Counted from the stretch's first letter, positions 1-11,982 are shown. The stretch is 64,000 nucleotides of DNA from Nyssa sinensis (GCA_008638375.1 CM018032.1:4684501-4748500); one strand, 5' to 3'. Notes: generated from the sequence alone by a model not told the origin. Translations and numbers: made by a program.

Positions 1-1218
1 ATTGATCTGTCGTGGAAATCAATCAAATTACCAAACTAAACTACTAGTATAGTAGAGAAGTAAGGGTCGAACCCACAGAGACTGTTAATTATTTAAAAAC
101 TAAAGTTGAGATTAATTTTAATTGAAATTCACAAAGAGTGATTGTTGTTAATTTTTCTTAAAATTAAATGAAAACTATACTTAAAGCAAATATTTAACTG
201 AATTAATGAGGAATCAAATTAAAAGAGAATTCCTAGGGTGTTGAATCCACCACTAATCTTGTAATTAGCTTCAATTGTATTAATTCTTGGGTCATTCAAT
301 TTGGATGTAAAAGACGTATTTTGGCTACAAGCCTCAATACAATCATCAAGAAAATCACGCACCAAAACCCTAAGCACGAATCATCTTTGGTCAATACAAA
401 TTGTCTACGCTAATTCTAAGGTCATAGTCACAATTTGTTTTCCCTGAGTTATGACTCGTCCTACGGTTTTGATGTATGTACACATATTACTATTGTATAA
501 CCACATAAACAAAATCACAGAAATTAATTATGTGCAATTGAATAATACGATCAATGCTTTAATAAAATCCCAATGTTATACAATCAACATCCAAGACTAA
601 TTAACCCAAAAATAAAATACAAAGAAACAATATTACTTGACTAGGGTTTCATCTAAACCCTAGGAATAAGAGGACTTAGCCCATGATCGTGGAAGAGGAG
701 ACCATAGCCATGGAATTCTTCATCTTCTTCTTCAGAGTTGTCTCTTTCCTTCTTCTCTTCGTCCCTCTCTAGATCTCCAAGGACGGCCTCCTATTTTTTC
801 CAAAACCCTAGGTTACAATATTATTCCCCTTTTTCCAAAAATACCCTTACAAAATAAGAATTTAAAAAAATAACATAAAATCCCGTAATTAGACATTAGG
901 GGCCCAAAAAGGGAGTCTAAAGTGCTCCAAAATAAAGCCTATAATGCTAAAATAGGCCCTGGTCCACCAACATATGGACCAAGCCTCTCTTCTAATCCAA
1001 AATCACTTGTTTTCCACTTCTTTTCGCACTTCAAAGCCCAATATTTTCCTTTTGCTCCAAATCCACCATTAAATCATCAACTTTAACGAGCTTTCTCTGC
1101 AAAAAGATAAAATAAGAATTAACTAGCAAATGCATATAGATTGGAGAAATTAAAATAATAAAAGTGCAAGAATATCTAGGGTTAACAAAATAAATATGCA
1201 CTTTTTAACCAGTTATCA
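1..1218 (-). mobile_element. LTR of a Ty3/Gypsy (Tat-like) retrotransposon
   Basis: Read on the minus strand, this block starts with TGATAACTGG at 1218 and runs about 1.2 kb to a CA near position 8. The layout is that of Tat/Ogre-type Gypsy LTRs as I remember them: TGATAAC start, long AT-rich body, and near the 3' end a phrase equivalent to CTCTGTGGGTTCGACCCTTA. The left end is at the window edge, so I cannot see the primer-binding site or tell whether this is a 5', 3' or solo LTR. Family assignment is by remembered sequence style, not by a search. Confidence 0.5.
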
Positions 1219-1261
1219 ATTATTCTGCTAGTTCCTAGCCATTGAAGTCATAGTTGTGAGC

Positions 1262-1440
1262 TATTCTTGCATCTGATCAGACTGCCGTTGAATTCGATCA
1301 AGTTGTTGTTGCAAACGGATTGGGGTTTGTCCCCTTCCTCTTCCAGTAGGAGGCTGATTCTGAGGATTTTGGGAGTTATTTCTAGGATGAAGGTTGGGAG
1401 TTATCGGTTTTTCGAAGAAAAAGACAATAGATTTGTTGTT
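1262..1440 (-). pseudogene. Q/R-rich remnant beside the Gypsy LTR
   Basis: One minus-strand frame stays open for about 50 codons and encodes a hydrophilic stretch rich in N, Q, P, G and R, including GRGRGQTP and LQQQLDRIQRQSDQMQ, before a stop about 45 bases from the LTR start. Composition resembles a gag or extra-ORF tail of a Gypsy element, but no zinc knuckle or catalytic motif is visible. It may be internal sequence of the element whose LTR fills 1-1218. Function not assigned. Confidence 0.3.
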
Positions 1441-2468
1441 GAAGAAAAATACTAAGAACGATTATCCTTTCCACAGATGATGCCAAACTGATATTACTTT
1501 TTTCTGGTCGGAAGGCTTTCCATCCTTTACTGCCTGTTAAGAACTTGAGATCAGAGAGTCATCGGGAAGGTTCTAGTAGTAGCCGCTCCGATGATAAAGG
1601 TAGTATAGAAATCAAAGCAATAACTCAATAGAAGAATTGAACATGACTAGAAAGTGTACTTTACTGCTTTATTTATAGTTCAAGTTGAGTAAGATTATGA
1701 CCCTTGAAAGTAAGGGTTTGAAGATATCCATAGATGATAGTTTCTCTATTGAATTTTGTTTCTTTATTTTGAGGTAGGTAGCTTATGGGAGGCAGTGACT
1801 AGTCCGGAATCTCTTATCTCTAAAATGTTCGTGCCTAATTAATTGAACGAACTAATTACTCCATGATCTGTATGCCGAAGAATTCTTGAGAGACATGTCA
1901 TACCTTGGCAAGTAATCAAATTATAGTTATCAATTTTAGAATCAATTTGTATAAGAAAAATATTAGCATATAAAAAAATATTAATATAAGTTATAAATAT
2001 AAATATTTGTAATTTGATTAATACATATATTATGTATCTATTTTACGTACGTATAATATATATATATATATATTTATATATACCAATTATATAACGAACG
2101 AGGCTAGGATTCTCTTTGAGTAATCAATGAGTATAAATAGTGTGATCCAGATTTTTTCCACAAAATTCAAAATAGATTGAAAGAAGAAAATGGCTGAATG
2201 AAGCCACAGTTAGTCTAGAGAGAGAGAAAAGGTAGTGGTCATATCAGTTGTACTGTGGTGGCGCGATCAATCTGAAATTGGGGATCATACAACTAATGCG
2301 GATCTGATGGAAAAGGTCAAGGTGCAGGAAGTGAGTTGGTGATTGAGTATGAGATCTACAGATTATGGCTGGCTGATATGGATTGTAATGATGCCTCCCT
2401 CACCCCCACTAGGACACACTTTTCACACTTTTGGGTTAGCTGCTACAAACACACACATATAAATATTT
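1441..2468. other. Intergenic, no gene seen
   Basis: This stretch is unique-looking sequence with a short AT dinucleotide tract near 2050-2080. There is no long open frame, no RNA gene and no recognisable transposon end. Confidence 0.5.
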
Positions 2469-2641
2469 GAACAATGTTATACATACCAAATTCTTTTATC
2501 AAAAAATATTTACACACTAACGTGATAGTATAATATTGATTATACATCATATCATAATGTGATACACAATTAATATCACACTACTACATCAGTGTGTAAA
2601 CACTTTTTAGTAAAAGAATTTAATAAGTGTAGTATTATTCT
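2469..2641. mobile_element. Short MITE with long inverted repeats
   Basis: The two ends are imperfect inverted repeats of about 55 bp. On the left is AAATTCTTTTATCAAAAA followed by TTTACACACTAACGTG. The right end reversed reads AAATTCTTTTACTAAAAA followed by TTTACACACTGATGT. The middle is short and AT-rich, giving a 173-bp fold-back with no coding capacity. No clear target-site duplication was identified, so the superfamily is unassigned. Confidence 0.6.
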
Positions 2642-3194
2642 AAATATATATATATATAATTTTTTATCAATTTAAAATTATTTTCAAATATTTTTTACTT
2701 AGAATAGAATTATTTTTAATTTATTTATTAGATTAGAATTTTTTTAAGAAATCATTTATTCAAAAAATAATTTTCATGGTAAAAATATTTTCTATATAAA
2801 ATTTAGTTTTTTAAAATAATTAAAATCGTTTTTATAAAATATGATTTCTTTTTTTAAAAAAATATTTTCAAAATGATAATATGAAAAATAAAATTAAAAA
2901 AATTATAAAATAAAAAATTAATTTTTTTTTAATGCTAGTTCAGGATTTAATTCTCTTTATTTATATATATATATATATATATGAAAAGCTATGATGTACG
3001 TGGATTGATTTGGAGAGGTGTCAGGGAAGAGAGTGAGTGGGAAAGGAAAATTTTGCCAAAATCTGCAAACTGTGATGTGGGGCGCTATGTCTAATCTCAG
3101 TTTGTTTCCCTTGCATACGGGGAATGATGATGATGTGACATCATCACCGCTTTCTTTCTCTTCAACTTCTCCCACTCATCTATATTTTAATATT
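2642..3194. other. AT-rich intergenic sequence
   Basis: This is AT-rich sequence with homopolymer runs and a TA tract at about 2963-2981. A higher-GC stretch around 2990-3180 has a 72-codon minus-strand open frame with no family signature. I do not call it a gene. Confidence 0.45.
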
Positions 3195-3500
3195 TAAGGT
3201 AAATTTCAAGATTTATGTAATTACGCTCACTTTATCCGTAGTTTCTGTATTTGAAGATTTTAAAATTATATTTATTTTTTTATTTTACTTAATAATATAT
3301 TAATATTATTTTTTAATTAATTTTTTTAAAAATAATAAAAAAAGAAAAATCAATTTTATCAATTTAAAGAAGAAAAAAACTAACTAATAAAAATAAATGA
3401 TAAAATAAAAAAAATTAGTATAATTTCAAAAATTTTAAAAGATGTTAATTTAATTATCAAAAATTTTAATAAAAATTACTATAATTTACTCTTATATTTA
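3195..3500. repeat. Fold-back repeat family FB1, copy 1
   Basis: The right arm reads TAGTATAATTTCAAAAATTT and then, after a short spacer, TAATTATCAAAAATTT. It is preceded by a CAATTTAAAGAAGAAAAAAA block. The same ordered blocks recur near 5755-6270, 34480-34865 and 48075-48430. This copy has a partly deleted left arm. It is noncoding and its boundaries are approximate. Confidence 0.5.
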
Positions 3501-3836
3501 ATTAAGTCTTTCATTTTTTTTAAATGATATATAATTACTTTTACAAAATTAGATATTCTAAATAATATAATATCATTTCGTTTGTTACACGACAAACTTT
3601 AAAATTTTTTATATATATATATATAATTAATACACTTTTGTTACAATATTTAGTAGTCTATTTTTGATAAATTTTATTAATGAGTGAGATTAAGTCATTT
3701 TCATTCTATTATGATTTATAATAGCCCCTTGTTGTAATTGTTTTATATATATTTTTTTGGATAAATCCGCTGTTGTAATTGTTTCTTAACATAAAAATGC
3801 TATTCATCAATTTTAGTGTATTACTTTCATTTTTAG

Positions 3837-3844
3837 TTGACCAA
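3837..3844. repeat. 8-bp target-site duplication, left (hAT fossil)
   Basis: TTGACCAA here is repeated exactly at 5070-5077, flanking the element between them. Eight-base duplications are characteristic of hAT insertion. Confidence 0.75.
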
Positions 3845-5069
3845 CAGGACTGCTGAAGGGTAAGACTACTAAAATCTTAACTTTAAGCTCTTAATTTTTT
3901 AGGCCTCATAATTTTTTTTATATTTAAAAAAATATATTATTATAATAAAATAAATAAATCTTTTTGTCTTCTTAATTTCTCTATTTTATTATACAATTAT
4001 CACCTAGTAATTATTTTTTGATAATATTTATTATCTTCTCGTTTATCTCATTTTACTTTTTCCAATAATTAACGTTCTTATTTTTTATTTATAAAATTCT
4101 TTATTTAAGTCTACAAAGAACTCTGTAACCTAATAACCTGCTATATTTTCTGAAAAATACTCTGCAACCTGGCATTTTGGCAACGGCTCCTGAGCTTTTC
4201 TCTTTTCTTCTTTTCTTTTTTCTTTTCTTCCTTTTTCTGTTTAGCGTCCAGCCACCTCTTTTCTTTTTTTTCTCTTTTCTTTTTTTCTCTTTTCTTTTCC
4301 TGGTTTATGCTCTTCGCACCCTTCTCTTCCCTTGTTTACTTCAGCCGAGAGCCGTCCTTTCTTCTTTATTTTATAATTCTTCTTTTCTCTTTTTTTTTCT
4401 TGCCCAAGGCCCCAGCCGCGCCAACGCTTTATTTTATTGGCTCTATTTTGTTTACTGTATTGGACTTTGGCGTTTTGCAAGTGAAACTATTTGGAGTTGG
4501 CGAGTTGCTCTGCGTGAGCCGTGAAGTATTAAAAATTTTGATTAGCTTCTTTTATGTTTGCTAAATCTGAAGACTAAATTACTCCATAATCAGGTTTTAT
4601 TGTTTTAATTTTAAATTTTTTAATTTAAAATTTATATTATCTTTTAAGACATATATAATTAGATTGCCTCTATTTTGTTTACTGTAATTAGCTCATTGAA
4701 TATTTGATTATTAATTTTGTATTAGTTATTAAAAATATATAACATAATTGTTATAGATACATTTTAATTTTTTGTATATAAAAAGAATTTAAATGTCAAA
4801 CTCGAAAATATGAATCTGGTTATTCAAAACTTCAAAAAAAGAGAAGAATTGAAAATTTAATATAATCTCAAAAAGGAGCTCTTAATAAATTTTTTACAAA
4901 TAATAAAAATAAATCAGAAAATATTAGTGAATTTAATTATAAGAATTTAATTAGTAATTTTGCATATCAAAAAGCTAGAAAAATAAAAAATTTATAAAAT
5001 TTTAATAAATAAAAAAAGCCTCATTTTACAATTTTACTTTAGGCCTCTGAATGTGTTGAGCCGCCCCTC
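3845..5069 (+). mobile_element. hAT-superfamily DNA transposon fossil
   Basis: This 1225-bp element is bounded by the perfect 8-bp duplication TTGACCAA. Its ends are degenerate inverted repeats: CAGGACTGCTGAAG on the left, and GAGGGGCGGCTCAAC on the right when reversed. This matches the common hAT end CAGGGGCGGCTC. Both subterminal regions contain AGGCCTC. It carries a decayed N-terminal transposase fragment (4803-4997) and a pyrimidine-rich CTTTT tract at about 4197-4410. An 18-base phrase (CTCTATTTTGTTTACTGT) occurs twice, near 4441 and 4669. The catalytic part of the transposase is absent, so the element is non-autonomous. Confidence 0.75.
4803..4997 (+). pseudogene. hAT transposase N-terminal fragment (TTF/zinc-finger-MYM type)
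   Basis: The frame encodes RKYESGYSKLQKKRRIENLI, an in-frame TAA, then SQKGALNKFFTNNK and about 32 more residues to a second stop. Plant hAT-like zinc-finger-MYM/TTF proteins have a very similar opening (KYxSGxxKxKKKxRxExLIQSQKGALDKFF, from memory). The internal stop sits exactly where a glutamine is expected, consistent with CAA to TAA. No DDE/RNase-H or dimerisation region follows. This is a dead relic of the surrounding element. Confidence 0.65.
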
Positions 5070-5077
5070 TTGACCAA
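5070..5077. repeat. 8-bp target-site duplication, right (hAT fossil)
   Basis: TTGACCAA matches 3837-3844 exactly and closes the 1225-bp hAT fossil. Confidence 0.75.
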
Positions 5078-5439
5078 TATTAGATATGTTGATAAAATAT
5101 GTATGTTATTTATTATTTTGTTGGAATATTTAACATTTATTAACTTAAGTACAACTCCAATAGTATTATATATATATATATATATATAAAAGAGATGTGA
5201 AATTTGAATTTTTAACATTTATTTTATATCGTCTTTTGAGTTACTACTGAGCTAAGAAAGAGTTTTATGTTCTACTTGACATTATTTTAAAATAATTTTT
5301 GTTATTAGAGAATTAACGTTACTCTTTTCAATAAACTATCCATTTTTGTTTTTGTTTTTTTAAAATAGTTTCCAGAATCGTTAAATGAAATAAATTTTTT
5401 ATTTGTTTTTTTATTTTCTGTAAATTTGAGAATGGAAAA

Positions 5440-5754
5440 CTATTTAAAAAAAAATACTAAAAAATTCTTAAAATAAAAAATTCAATTCAAAAAGTCCATA
5501 ATACATTTTATCTAAAAGATAAAAAAGAAATATTTAGTATAAAACAGTTCAATTGTTAACTTTTATCTTAATACATTTAAAAAGATTATTAATTATACTA
5601 AAATAATCTTTAAAATACATTTTAGACAAAAAAAAAAATATAAAATAACTTTTTTAATTCAAAAAATACATCACATTTTATGAAGTGAATTTTTTTAGAC
5701 CATTTAGATAAATAAAAATATTATGTATTTTTATGCATTGAATAATTTATTTTA
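5440..5754. repeat. Half-copy of fold-back family FB2
   Basis: This block resembles one arm of the large fold-back at 54463-55008. Shared ordered phrases include CATTTTATCTAAAAGAT, TTGTTAACTTTTATCTTA, TAATTATACTAAAATAAT and AAAATACATTTTAGA. Only one arm plus part of the centre is recognisable. It is noncoding and its ends are approximate. Confidence 0.5.
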
Positions 5755-6270
5755 GGATAAATTAATTTGACATCTTCTAAAATTTATAACAATTACATTG
5801 ACTTTCTCTGAGGTTTCTGAAATTACACTTACCTCTCATACTTTACAAAATAATATACAAATACCTCTCTCCTGTCATTTTTTTTTTTTCTAAAATAACG
5901 AAACTACCTATTTTATTTATTTATTTTTACATTTTTTCAATTTTAACCAATTTATTCTAAACTTTTTAAAAAAAAATTATTTAAAAACTAATTCAAGATA
6001 AATAACTTATTTTTATTTTATATAAAAATAAATTTAAATTTTTTTATCAATATTTATTTAAAAAATAAAAAAATTTACTAAGATTAAAAAATTGAAAAAA
6101 ATAATATGAAATAGATGGCTTTGTCAATTTGAAGAAAAAAATTGATTAGAGGAAGATATCTATATATTATTTTGTAAAGTAAAATAAATTGGTGTAATTT
6201 TAGAAATTTCAAAAAAATCAGTGTAATTATCATAAATTTTAAAAGATATTTGTATAATTACTTTTTATTT
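5755..6270. mobile_element. Fold-back MITE family FB1, copy 2 (best preserved)
   Basis: The left arm (CATCTTCTAAAATTTATAAC ... AATTACATTGACTTTCTCTG ... GGTTTCTGAAATTACAC) is the near-complement of the right arm (GTGTAATTTTAGAAATTTC ... TCAGTGTAATTATCATAAAT ... TTTTAAAAGAT). This gives arms of roughly 60-100 bp around an AT-rich centre. It is the only one of four copies here with both arms. It has no coding capacity. A target duplication was not resolved because the ends are AT-rich. Confidence 0.6.
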
Positions 6271-6529
6271 TATCAACTATTTAATATTTTTTAAATATAT
6301 ATTAAAAACTATTTTAATTGATAGAAAATATATATATCATAAATTGTTTTAATTAAAAATTTTATTTTAAGAAGTTTTTAATGTTATTCCCTTTGAAAGT
6401 TAACAAACCCTTTACAACTCATACTAAAAGCAAAAGGCACTTGATTGTTGAACATTTGGTAGTTGAAACTAGTATATATTCTTTTTTTTTTCTCTTTTCT
6501 TTTATTGTTGTCGACCCTTAACGTTTTGA

Positions 6530-7550
6530 AATAGATTGAAGTTATATTTGATCCGAATTAATTAGATCGAATATGGGTCGGGTTATAAATAGATTGAATT
6601 AATTCGAATTTGATCTATTATTTTAATCTTTTTTTTTTTAGAAACAAAATATTACCTAAAGTTTGCCATTTTAAGCTTTGAAAAAATAATGTAAGTAACA
6701 ATATTAAGATATTAGCATTTGAAAAAGACCAAATGAAAGTCTGATATCTCATAATTAAAAAAAAACTTTCAAACTATCAATACATAAATTTTTTTTGTTT
6801 CTACCATAAAATTCTTTGGGATGAATAACTTAGATTTTTATTAGAAACAAAAGGAAAAAAACAAAAACAAATTGTTTCTATTAGTGAAGCACTACCATTA
6901 CTTCTAAAAGATTTCAACAACAATAGTTAATATATATTACATATATAGTTAATGTATATATGTAATACTGCTATATATATAATATAATATGCATATATAT
7001 ACCATTATATATATGTAATTAATTTTTTTTTTTATGTATTTAAGTAGTGATAAGAAATTTATTTTTTTCATGATAATTAATATAAACTAATAAGATGAAT
7101 TCATATTTTTGTACATGTATCTCTCTGATGTGGTTTGTGTATGTCAATTATCATTTCTGGAGAAAAATAGTATTAAAAGATCCTAGTAAAGACCAATTTA
7201 ACTTATTTTGGATCACAAAGTTATGGTTTGTATTTTGTTTATATATATGGTGATGTTGAATTATATTTTCTAAATATTAATTTTATTTTATAATCTATTA
7301 TATATGTTGTAATATTTTGTTCTTTCCCAAATGAAAATATAAATATATATATATATATATTTTTTTTATATTATTTTTGTTATTTTTTATTCTCAACCCA
7401 TCAAATACTCATATTCAATCCGTATTGAACCGCTACGTTGACGGGTTCTTTATTACTCTACTCGTTTATGACCCACTAACTAAATGAATTGATTGATTAG
7501 TAGACGAGTTAGGACGAGTTGGCGGAATAACTTTTACCACCTTTATGTGA
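6530..7550. repeat. Degenerate transposon-like block with GGGTCGGGTT and GACGGGTT motifs
   Basis: The left part has ATATGGGTCGGGTTATAAAT, and the right part has GTTGACGGGTTC and GACGAGTTAGGACGAGTTGG. Such repeated tetranyms near opposite ends are common in short plant hAT-like elements, as in the better examples at 20184-20736 and 41345-41707. I found no clean ends or target duplication, so this is tentative. The middle is AT-rich. Confidence 0.3.
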
Positions 7551-9322
7551 AACTAATGGGGGATTAGTTTTTATCAAAAGTCACATAACTTAATCAGCGA
7601 CATATCAAGGCAATTTGAAACCTAAAAATACAACTATAAATGAGTTTTTTTTATAAAAAAAATCTTTCTTATTTTTAGTTTAGGAAAAATAAATTTTAAA
7701 TGAAATATATATTAATTTAAAATAGTTTATACTATAAGAAATTTTATTAATATAATTATAAATAAAAGTCTAATAAATATTTTAAAACATTTCAATGCCT
7801 TTATTTTCAATATGTATTTTTGTAATATAAACCTGCAATAGTATTTTAATAGAAAAATAAATATGCTAAATATTAATAGAATTCTTACATAATTAAAAAA
7901 TATTGAGCAATGGAAAAAGCCGGAATTAAATTCCAATAAATGAATTTATAAAATTTTAAACTATGCAATACAAAAAAAATTATTTTTTTATGTAAGCATA
8001 TACTTATAGAAAATGAGAATAATTCGAAATAGTATTCTATTAATATAGTTGAATTTTTTTTGTAAAGTGTTTATTAGGCTTCCTTTGTAAAATAGATTTT
8101 TATGGGTTTAAAATCTTTATTTAGATTATATTATAAATATCTAAAAATTAAGGCTAAAAACTTATGATACAGTCGGACTTAGACTTTGATGTGATTAGAC
8201 ATTTTCTCATATATTCTTAAAAGTTTTAAGGCATGACCTCTTAAAATTTTAGAAATTTGATATTTGATATTTTATTTTTATTTTTATAGATTTTTTTTAA
8301 ATTGAGAATTGTCCTGTAAAATCTTTCATTTTTTATTCATAAAGGTCTTTTTAAAATTCAAATTTTAATTTTTTTATTGTATAGCAAATGGACTCAAGCA
8401 TACTGAGTTTAAAAATTTTTACCCATGGTTTTTTTTTTTTTGCATTTATTTTCTTTTATTTTTTTTATACAAGTGACATACGAAGAGAAACGAACCAGAA
8501 GCGTGTGTATAAATATAAAAATAAAAAAAAATTATCTAGATTAGGCTACCTTGATTTTTTTTTCTTTTTCTTCAATTGCTCAAAAGCTTTAAAGCGTACG
8601 GATTTTGTAGATAACAGGTAACTTTTGGGCTTTGAGTATGGAATACAAATAATACTACTATTTTGGTGGAATAGTAGTATTATTTTTGTTCTACAATGAT
8701 GAAATATAATTATAACTAATTTCATCTTAAGTAAATATTCAAACATAAGATAGGATATCACTTATCTTATTACATTCTCTTATCCCGTCAAACAAACATG
8801 GCCATCAAATAAAATGTATAATAAAAAATGACAAATATACATAATTAAACTTAAAACTTAATAATTTAATCTTTTAAGTTAAATTGGGATCTAACATATA
8901 TATATATATATATCAGGATTTCTCCATGGACTCCTCGATCTCCCCCATACAGTCTTTTTCGTAACACTTAATGTTGGAGCCGACTCAGGATTTGCCTCTA
9001 TGTAGACATATGCACATATAATTTGAAAGCCAACATATATTGAACAAACCACTCATTTGCACTAAATTTTAGCATTAGTATCATACTTAAGCCATTTATT
9101 ATTATTACAACTTATAAGATTGAAACTTAAGCTCTATTTTGTCCGTCAATATTGTGCACATTTATTTTCAAAAGACCTACGAATGTTGTATTTAACCTTT
9201 GACATTATAAGCACATATATAATAGTTACAATTTTCTAGCTATTATTATAAGTTATTGTAAACATATCTTTACTAGAGATTAAAGTGGCCCACATGCCAT
9301 GTGGTTTTTAATCATATTAATT
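7551..9322. other. AT-rich intergenic sequence with one short hairpin
   Basis: No gene is visible. Open frames here are short, hydrophobic and driven by poly-T or poly-A. The one structured feature is a perfect inverted repeat of 15 bp at 8648-8662 / 8670-8684 with a 7-base loop (AATAATACTACTATT and its complement). It is followed by sequence typical of a short MITE end. A TA tract lies at about 8897-8912. Confidence 0.5.
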
Positions 9323-9464
9323 AGGGAAATTACATCAACATCTCATGTGCTTTAACCCATTTTTACTTAATTTTTTATACTTTAAAAGTGAACATTGACA
9401 CATCCAGACGTTTACTAATTCAAATTGTTTTAACATTCATTAACAAAAATAGTAAAATTTTTAT

Positions 9465-10951
9465 TGCCAAGATATTTATTCTAGAAGAGGGTGAATAGTG
9501 TATTTTGTAAATATTGATTTCTTTTAAGAACTTTAAAAATGAAAACTATAAATGCACAAATAAATTAACAATAGAGGGAGAGGGAGAGGGAGAGAGAGCA
9601 AACACCGCTATTTTATGAGATTTGAAAAACTTTCTACGTCCTCGACTCAAGTATTCCCACTTGAGTTTTTCTACTATTGTGACCTCCTTATAGGTGGAGA
9701 CCAAACTTTTACAATGCGAAGACCGCAACCCTCTTATCCTAGCAAAATATATAATTTTACCTCATTAGGTAGTACCTACCCACAACTCTTACTACAATGA
9801 AATGATACAAAGATGTTTACTAAATAACACTCTTCTCTGTAGTGGTTTTGGTGCAATAAGATGTTCACTTTCTATATATAGATTAGTTATAAGCTCAGAG
9901 TATTTAAGAATGAGTAGAACTTTTAGATCTAAATTTTTAATGTTCGGATCTGAAGTCAAGAGTAAAGATGTAGAAATGTAAGCATGTAAAAAGATAGCAC
10001 GAAATGCCTTAGATAACCTCAATTTATAGCCCTTAAAAGAATATGTTCGTTACTTTTCAAAATGAGTTATTTCTCCCATTTTTTTCTGTTCAAAATTTGA
10101 ATTTGCAATTGTTAGATTGACAAATTCAATCAACTAAATCATCAATCAGTCGACTAGATTGAGGACTGGTCGACTGAGTAGGTCAACTGAATTGTCTAAA
10201 GAGTTTGAGGTTCAATTGTTCAAGAATAATGAGTCGACTGATCTTTTGGATCAATCGACTAGTTTTGATGTACATTGTTTTAAGTGTTGAAAAATAATCG
10301 ATTGATTCTCCTTATAGGTTGACTAAATTAGATAGTAAGTTTTAGGCTGTTTGAGAAAAAGGTCAATCAATTAACTGGTTCTTGGAACTTGTCGAGTGGT
10401 TTGATTAGTGTAAAAACAAGCCTTAAAGAATTAGTCAACTGGATTTATGAACTAATCGATTGGTTTGAGCAGTTAGTGTCTTCTTGTTTATTTTTCTTAG
10501 TGTACTTTTATCAAAACATTTTGATCTTTCGAAACTTAAAGTATGACATTTGTTTTGTTTTAAAAAATTATTTGAGGTTAGTTTTTAGTTGATCATTTTA
10601 AATAGTAAGAGCTTACGAATAATGATAAATCTAATCCTAAATCATTTAAAACCCAAAATAAAAAAAATAAAAGTCTTCACTTAACTTGTCTTAAATCCTT
10701 GGGCTTTAGTGTGTTCATTTGATTGATTCATCATAGGAGTATTCCACTTATTTTAATTATTGCCTTGAAGCATGTTCTTGAGTGAAATCTTTTAACTTGA
10801 TAGACTTTGTCATTTCTTGGTCAACATTCTTTTTTAACCTTGATGACTTATATGTATTTTTACTTGGATAAAACATTAGTTCACTATAATAATAAATATT
10901 TATCATTAAAATTACTGAGATGTACTTAGTCGCAAATTTTTAGGACTAACA
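9465..10951 (-). mobile_element. Copia-type LTR (copy A), probably solo
   Basis: Read on the minus strand, it begins TGTTAGTCCTAAAAATTTGC at 10951 and ends near GGCA at 9465. It aligns throughout with copy B (52622-53939, same orientation) and copy C (13114-14574, opposite orientation). It has a CTATAAATTGAGG-type TATA region (around 10018-10030) and, upstream of that, many degenerate GTCGACTG-like motifs. The 3' part (GAATCTCATAAAAT-like, a CT-rich run, then a CACCCTCTTCTAGA-like end) resembles SIRE-type Copia LTRs as I recall them. No internal domain adjoins it. No 5-bp duplication was found. Confidence 0.6.
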
Positions 10952-11419
10952 ATTTCCATTGCAGACCTTGGTCAGTAGTAAAAATTATTTATTTCCAAAG
11001 CTACACTTTAAAATGGAGAGAGAGAACAGACCCTTTGTGTGTTTCTAAGGGGAAAAAAGTAAGTGGGTGGTTACACTCGGTGGTTCCCACGGTTGAGAGG
11101 TAAAGAGGAAGGCAGAAAAAGGAGTAGGGTAAGTTGAGAGGAGAAGGGAGGGCGCGCAGAATATGCGACCCACCTGGACTCCATCGAAGCTAGCTTGTTT
11201 CACTTCCTTTGCACTCTCATCTTCGTGTTTTCCAGTGAAGGCTTCGTCTAAGTGCCTTTTACTATTGGGTTGCTCAACTCTTGGGTGGTGGTGTTGCCTC
11301 TTTCTTTTTGAGACTTGCCACCAATGGCATGGTATAACTGTAGAGAAAAGCTTAAGAGCTCTACACTTAAAAGAGGGTGGAGCTCTACTACTGGGTTGCC
11401 TCTCTGTCTGTAACTAATG

Positions 11420-11982
11420 CTAAAAGTGGGTGGGCAATTCCAATTCCAAGGATTCTCTATGAATCCTCCCCGTCACTACTGTTGCCGAGTGTGTTAGTCT
11501 CCACTTGCAAAAGAGAACGGTCAAGAAAATTTCCAGGGCAGAGATATTGTATGACCTTCTACTGATTATTGAATGGGCTGAAGCCGAACCTATAATCAAG
11601 TAGCACACAAAAACAAATTTTTTCACGTGGAATCTGCGCGTATTCGTCTGCGTATTCATAAAAGCAAAGCAACCCATTATATGAATTTGAATGTTTCAAA
11701 TTCTTCATCATCCTAGTGTGGAAGTTAGATGAGGTTCTAGACTTCAAGATGTTTCTGCTATGTTCAGACGATAATGATAATGATGACGATTCAAAGAACT
11801 CAATGGAGTGCATGTCTCTTAAAAGTAGATTGGTGCAACTCCGCTAAGTAAAAATTCGTGAGTAGAGTGAGCCAACTTTTGCAAACATTTCGTCGACTAT
11901 CGAGGTCCTTCACGGGGAGTATGGATAGAATGTATATCAATATTAATTCATAAAATTTTTTTTCTCTTAAGTAGTTTTCCAT
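11420..11982 (-). pseudogene. F-box (FBA-type) protein pseudogene fragment
   Basis: From ATG at 11982 the minus strand encodes about 60 residues with an F-box-like core (YELILIYILSILPVKDL, then RRNVCKSWLTLL). Intact F-boxes have LPVKxLxRxxxVCKxW in these positions. The frame then breaks around 11800-11813. A second frame continues with NSYNGLLCFYEYADEYA and LLDYRFGFSPFNNQ, the pattern of F-box-associated domains (NGLLCF... then FGFDP...YKVV). A stop replaces the expected tyrosine, followed by KVIQ. Intact genes of this class act as substrate adaptors in SCF ubiquitin ligases. This copy cannot make a full protein. It lies inside the 9323-13001 inverted-repeat interval, with no PIP5K or MIR394 connection. 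Confidence 0.6.

Noticed and set aside
4177..4524. 115-codon phenylalanine-rich plus frame
   Set aside because: Translates a CTTTT pyrimidine tract inside the hAT fossil.
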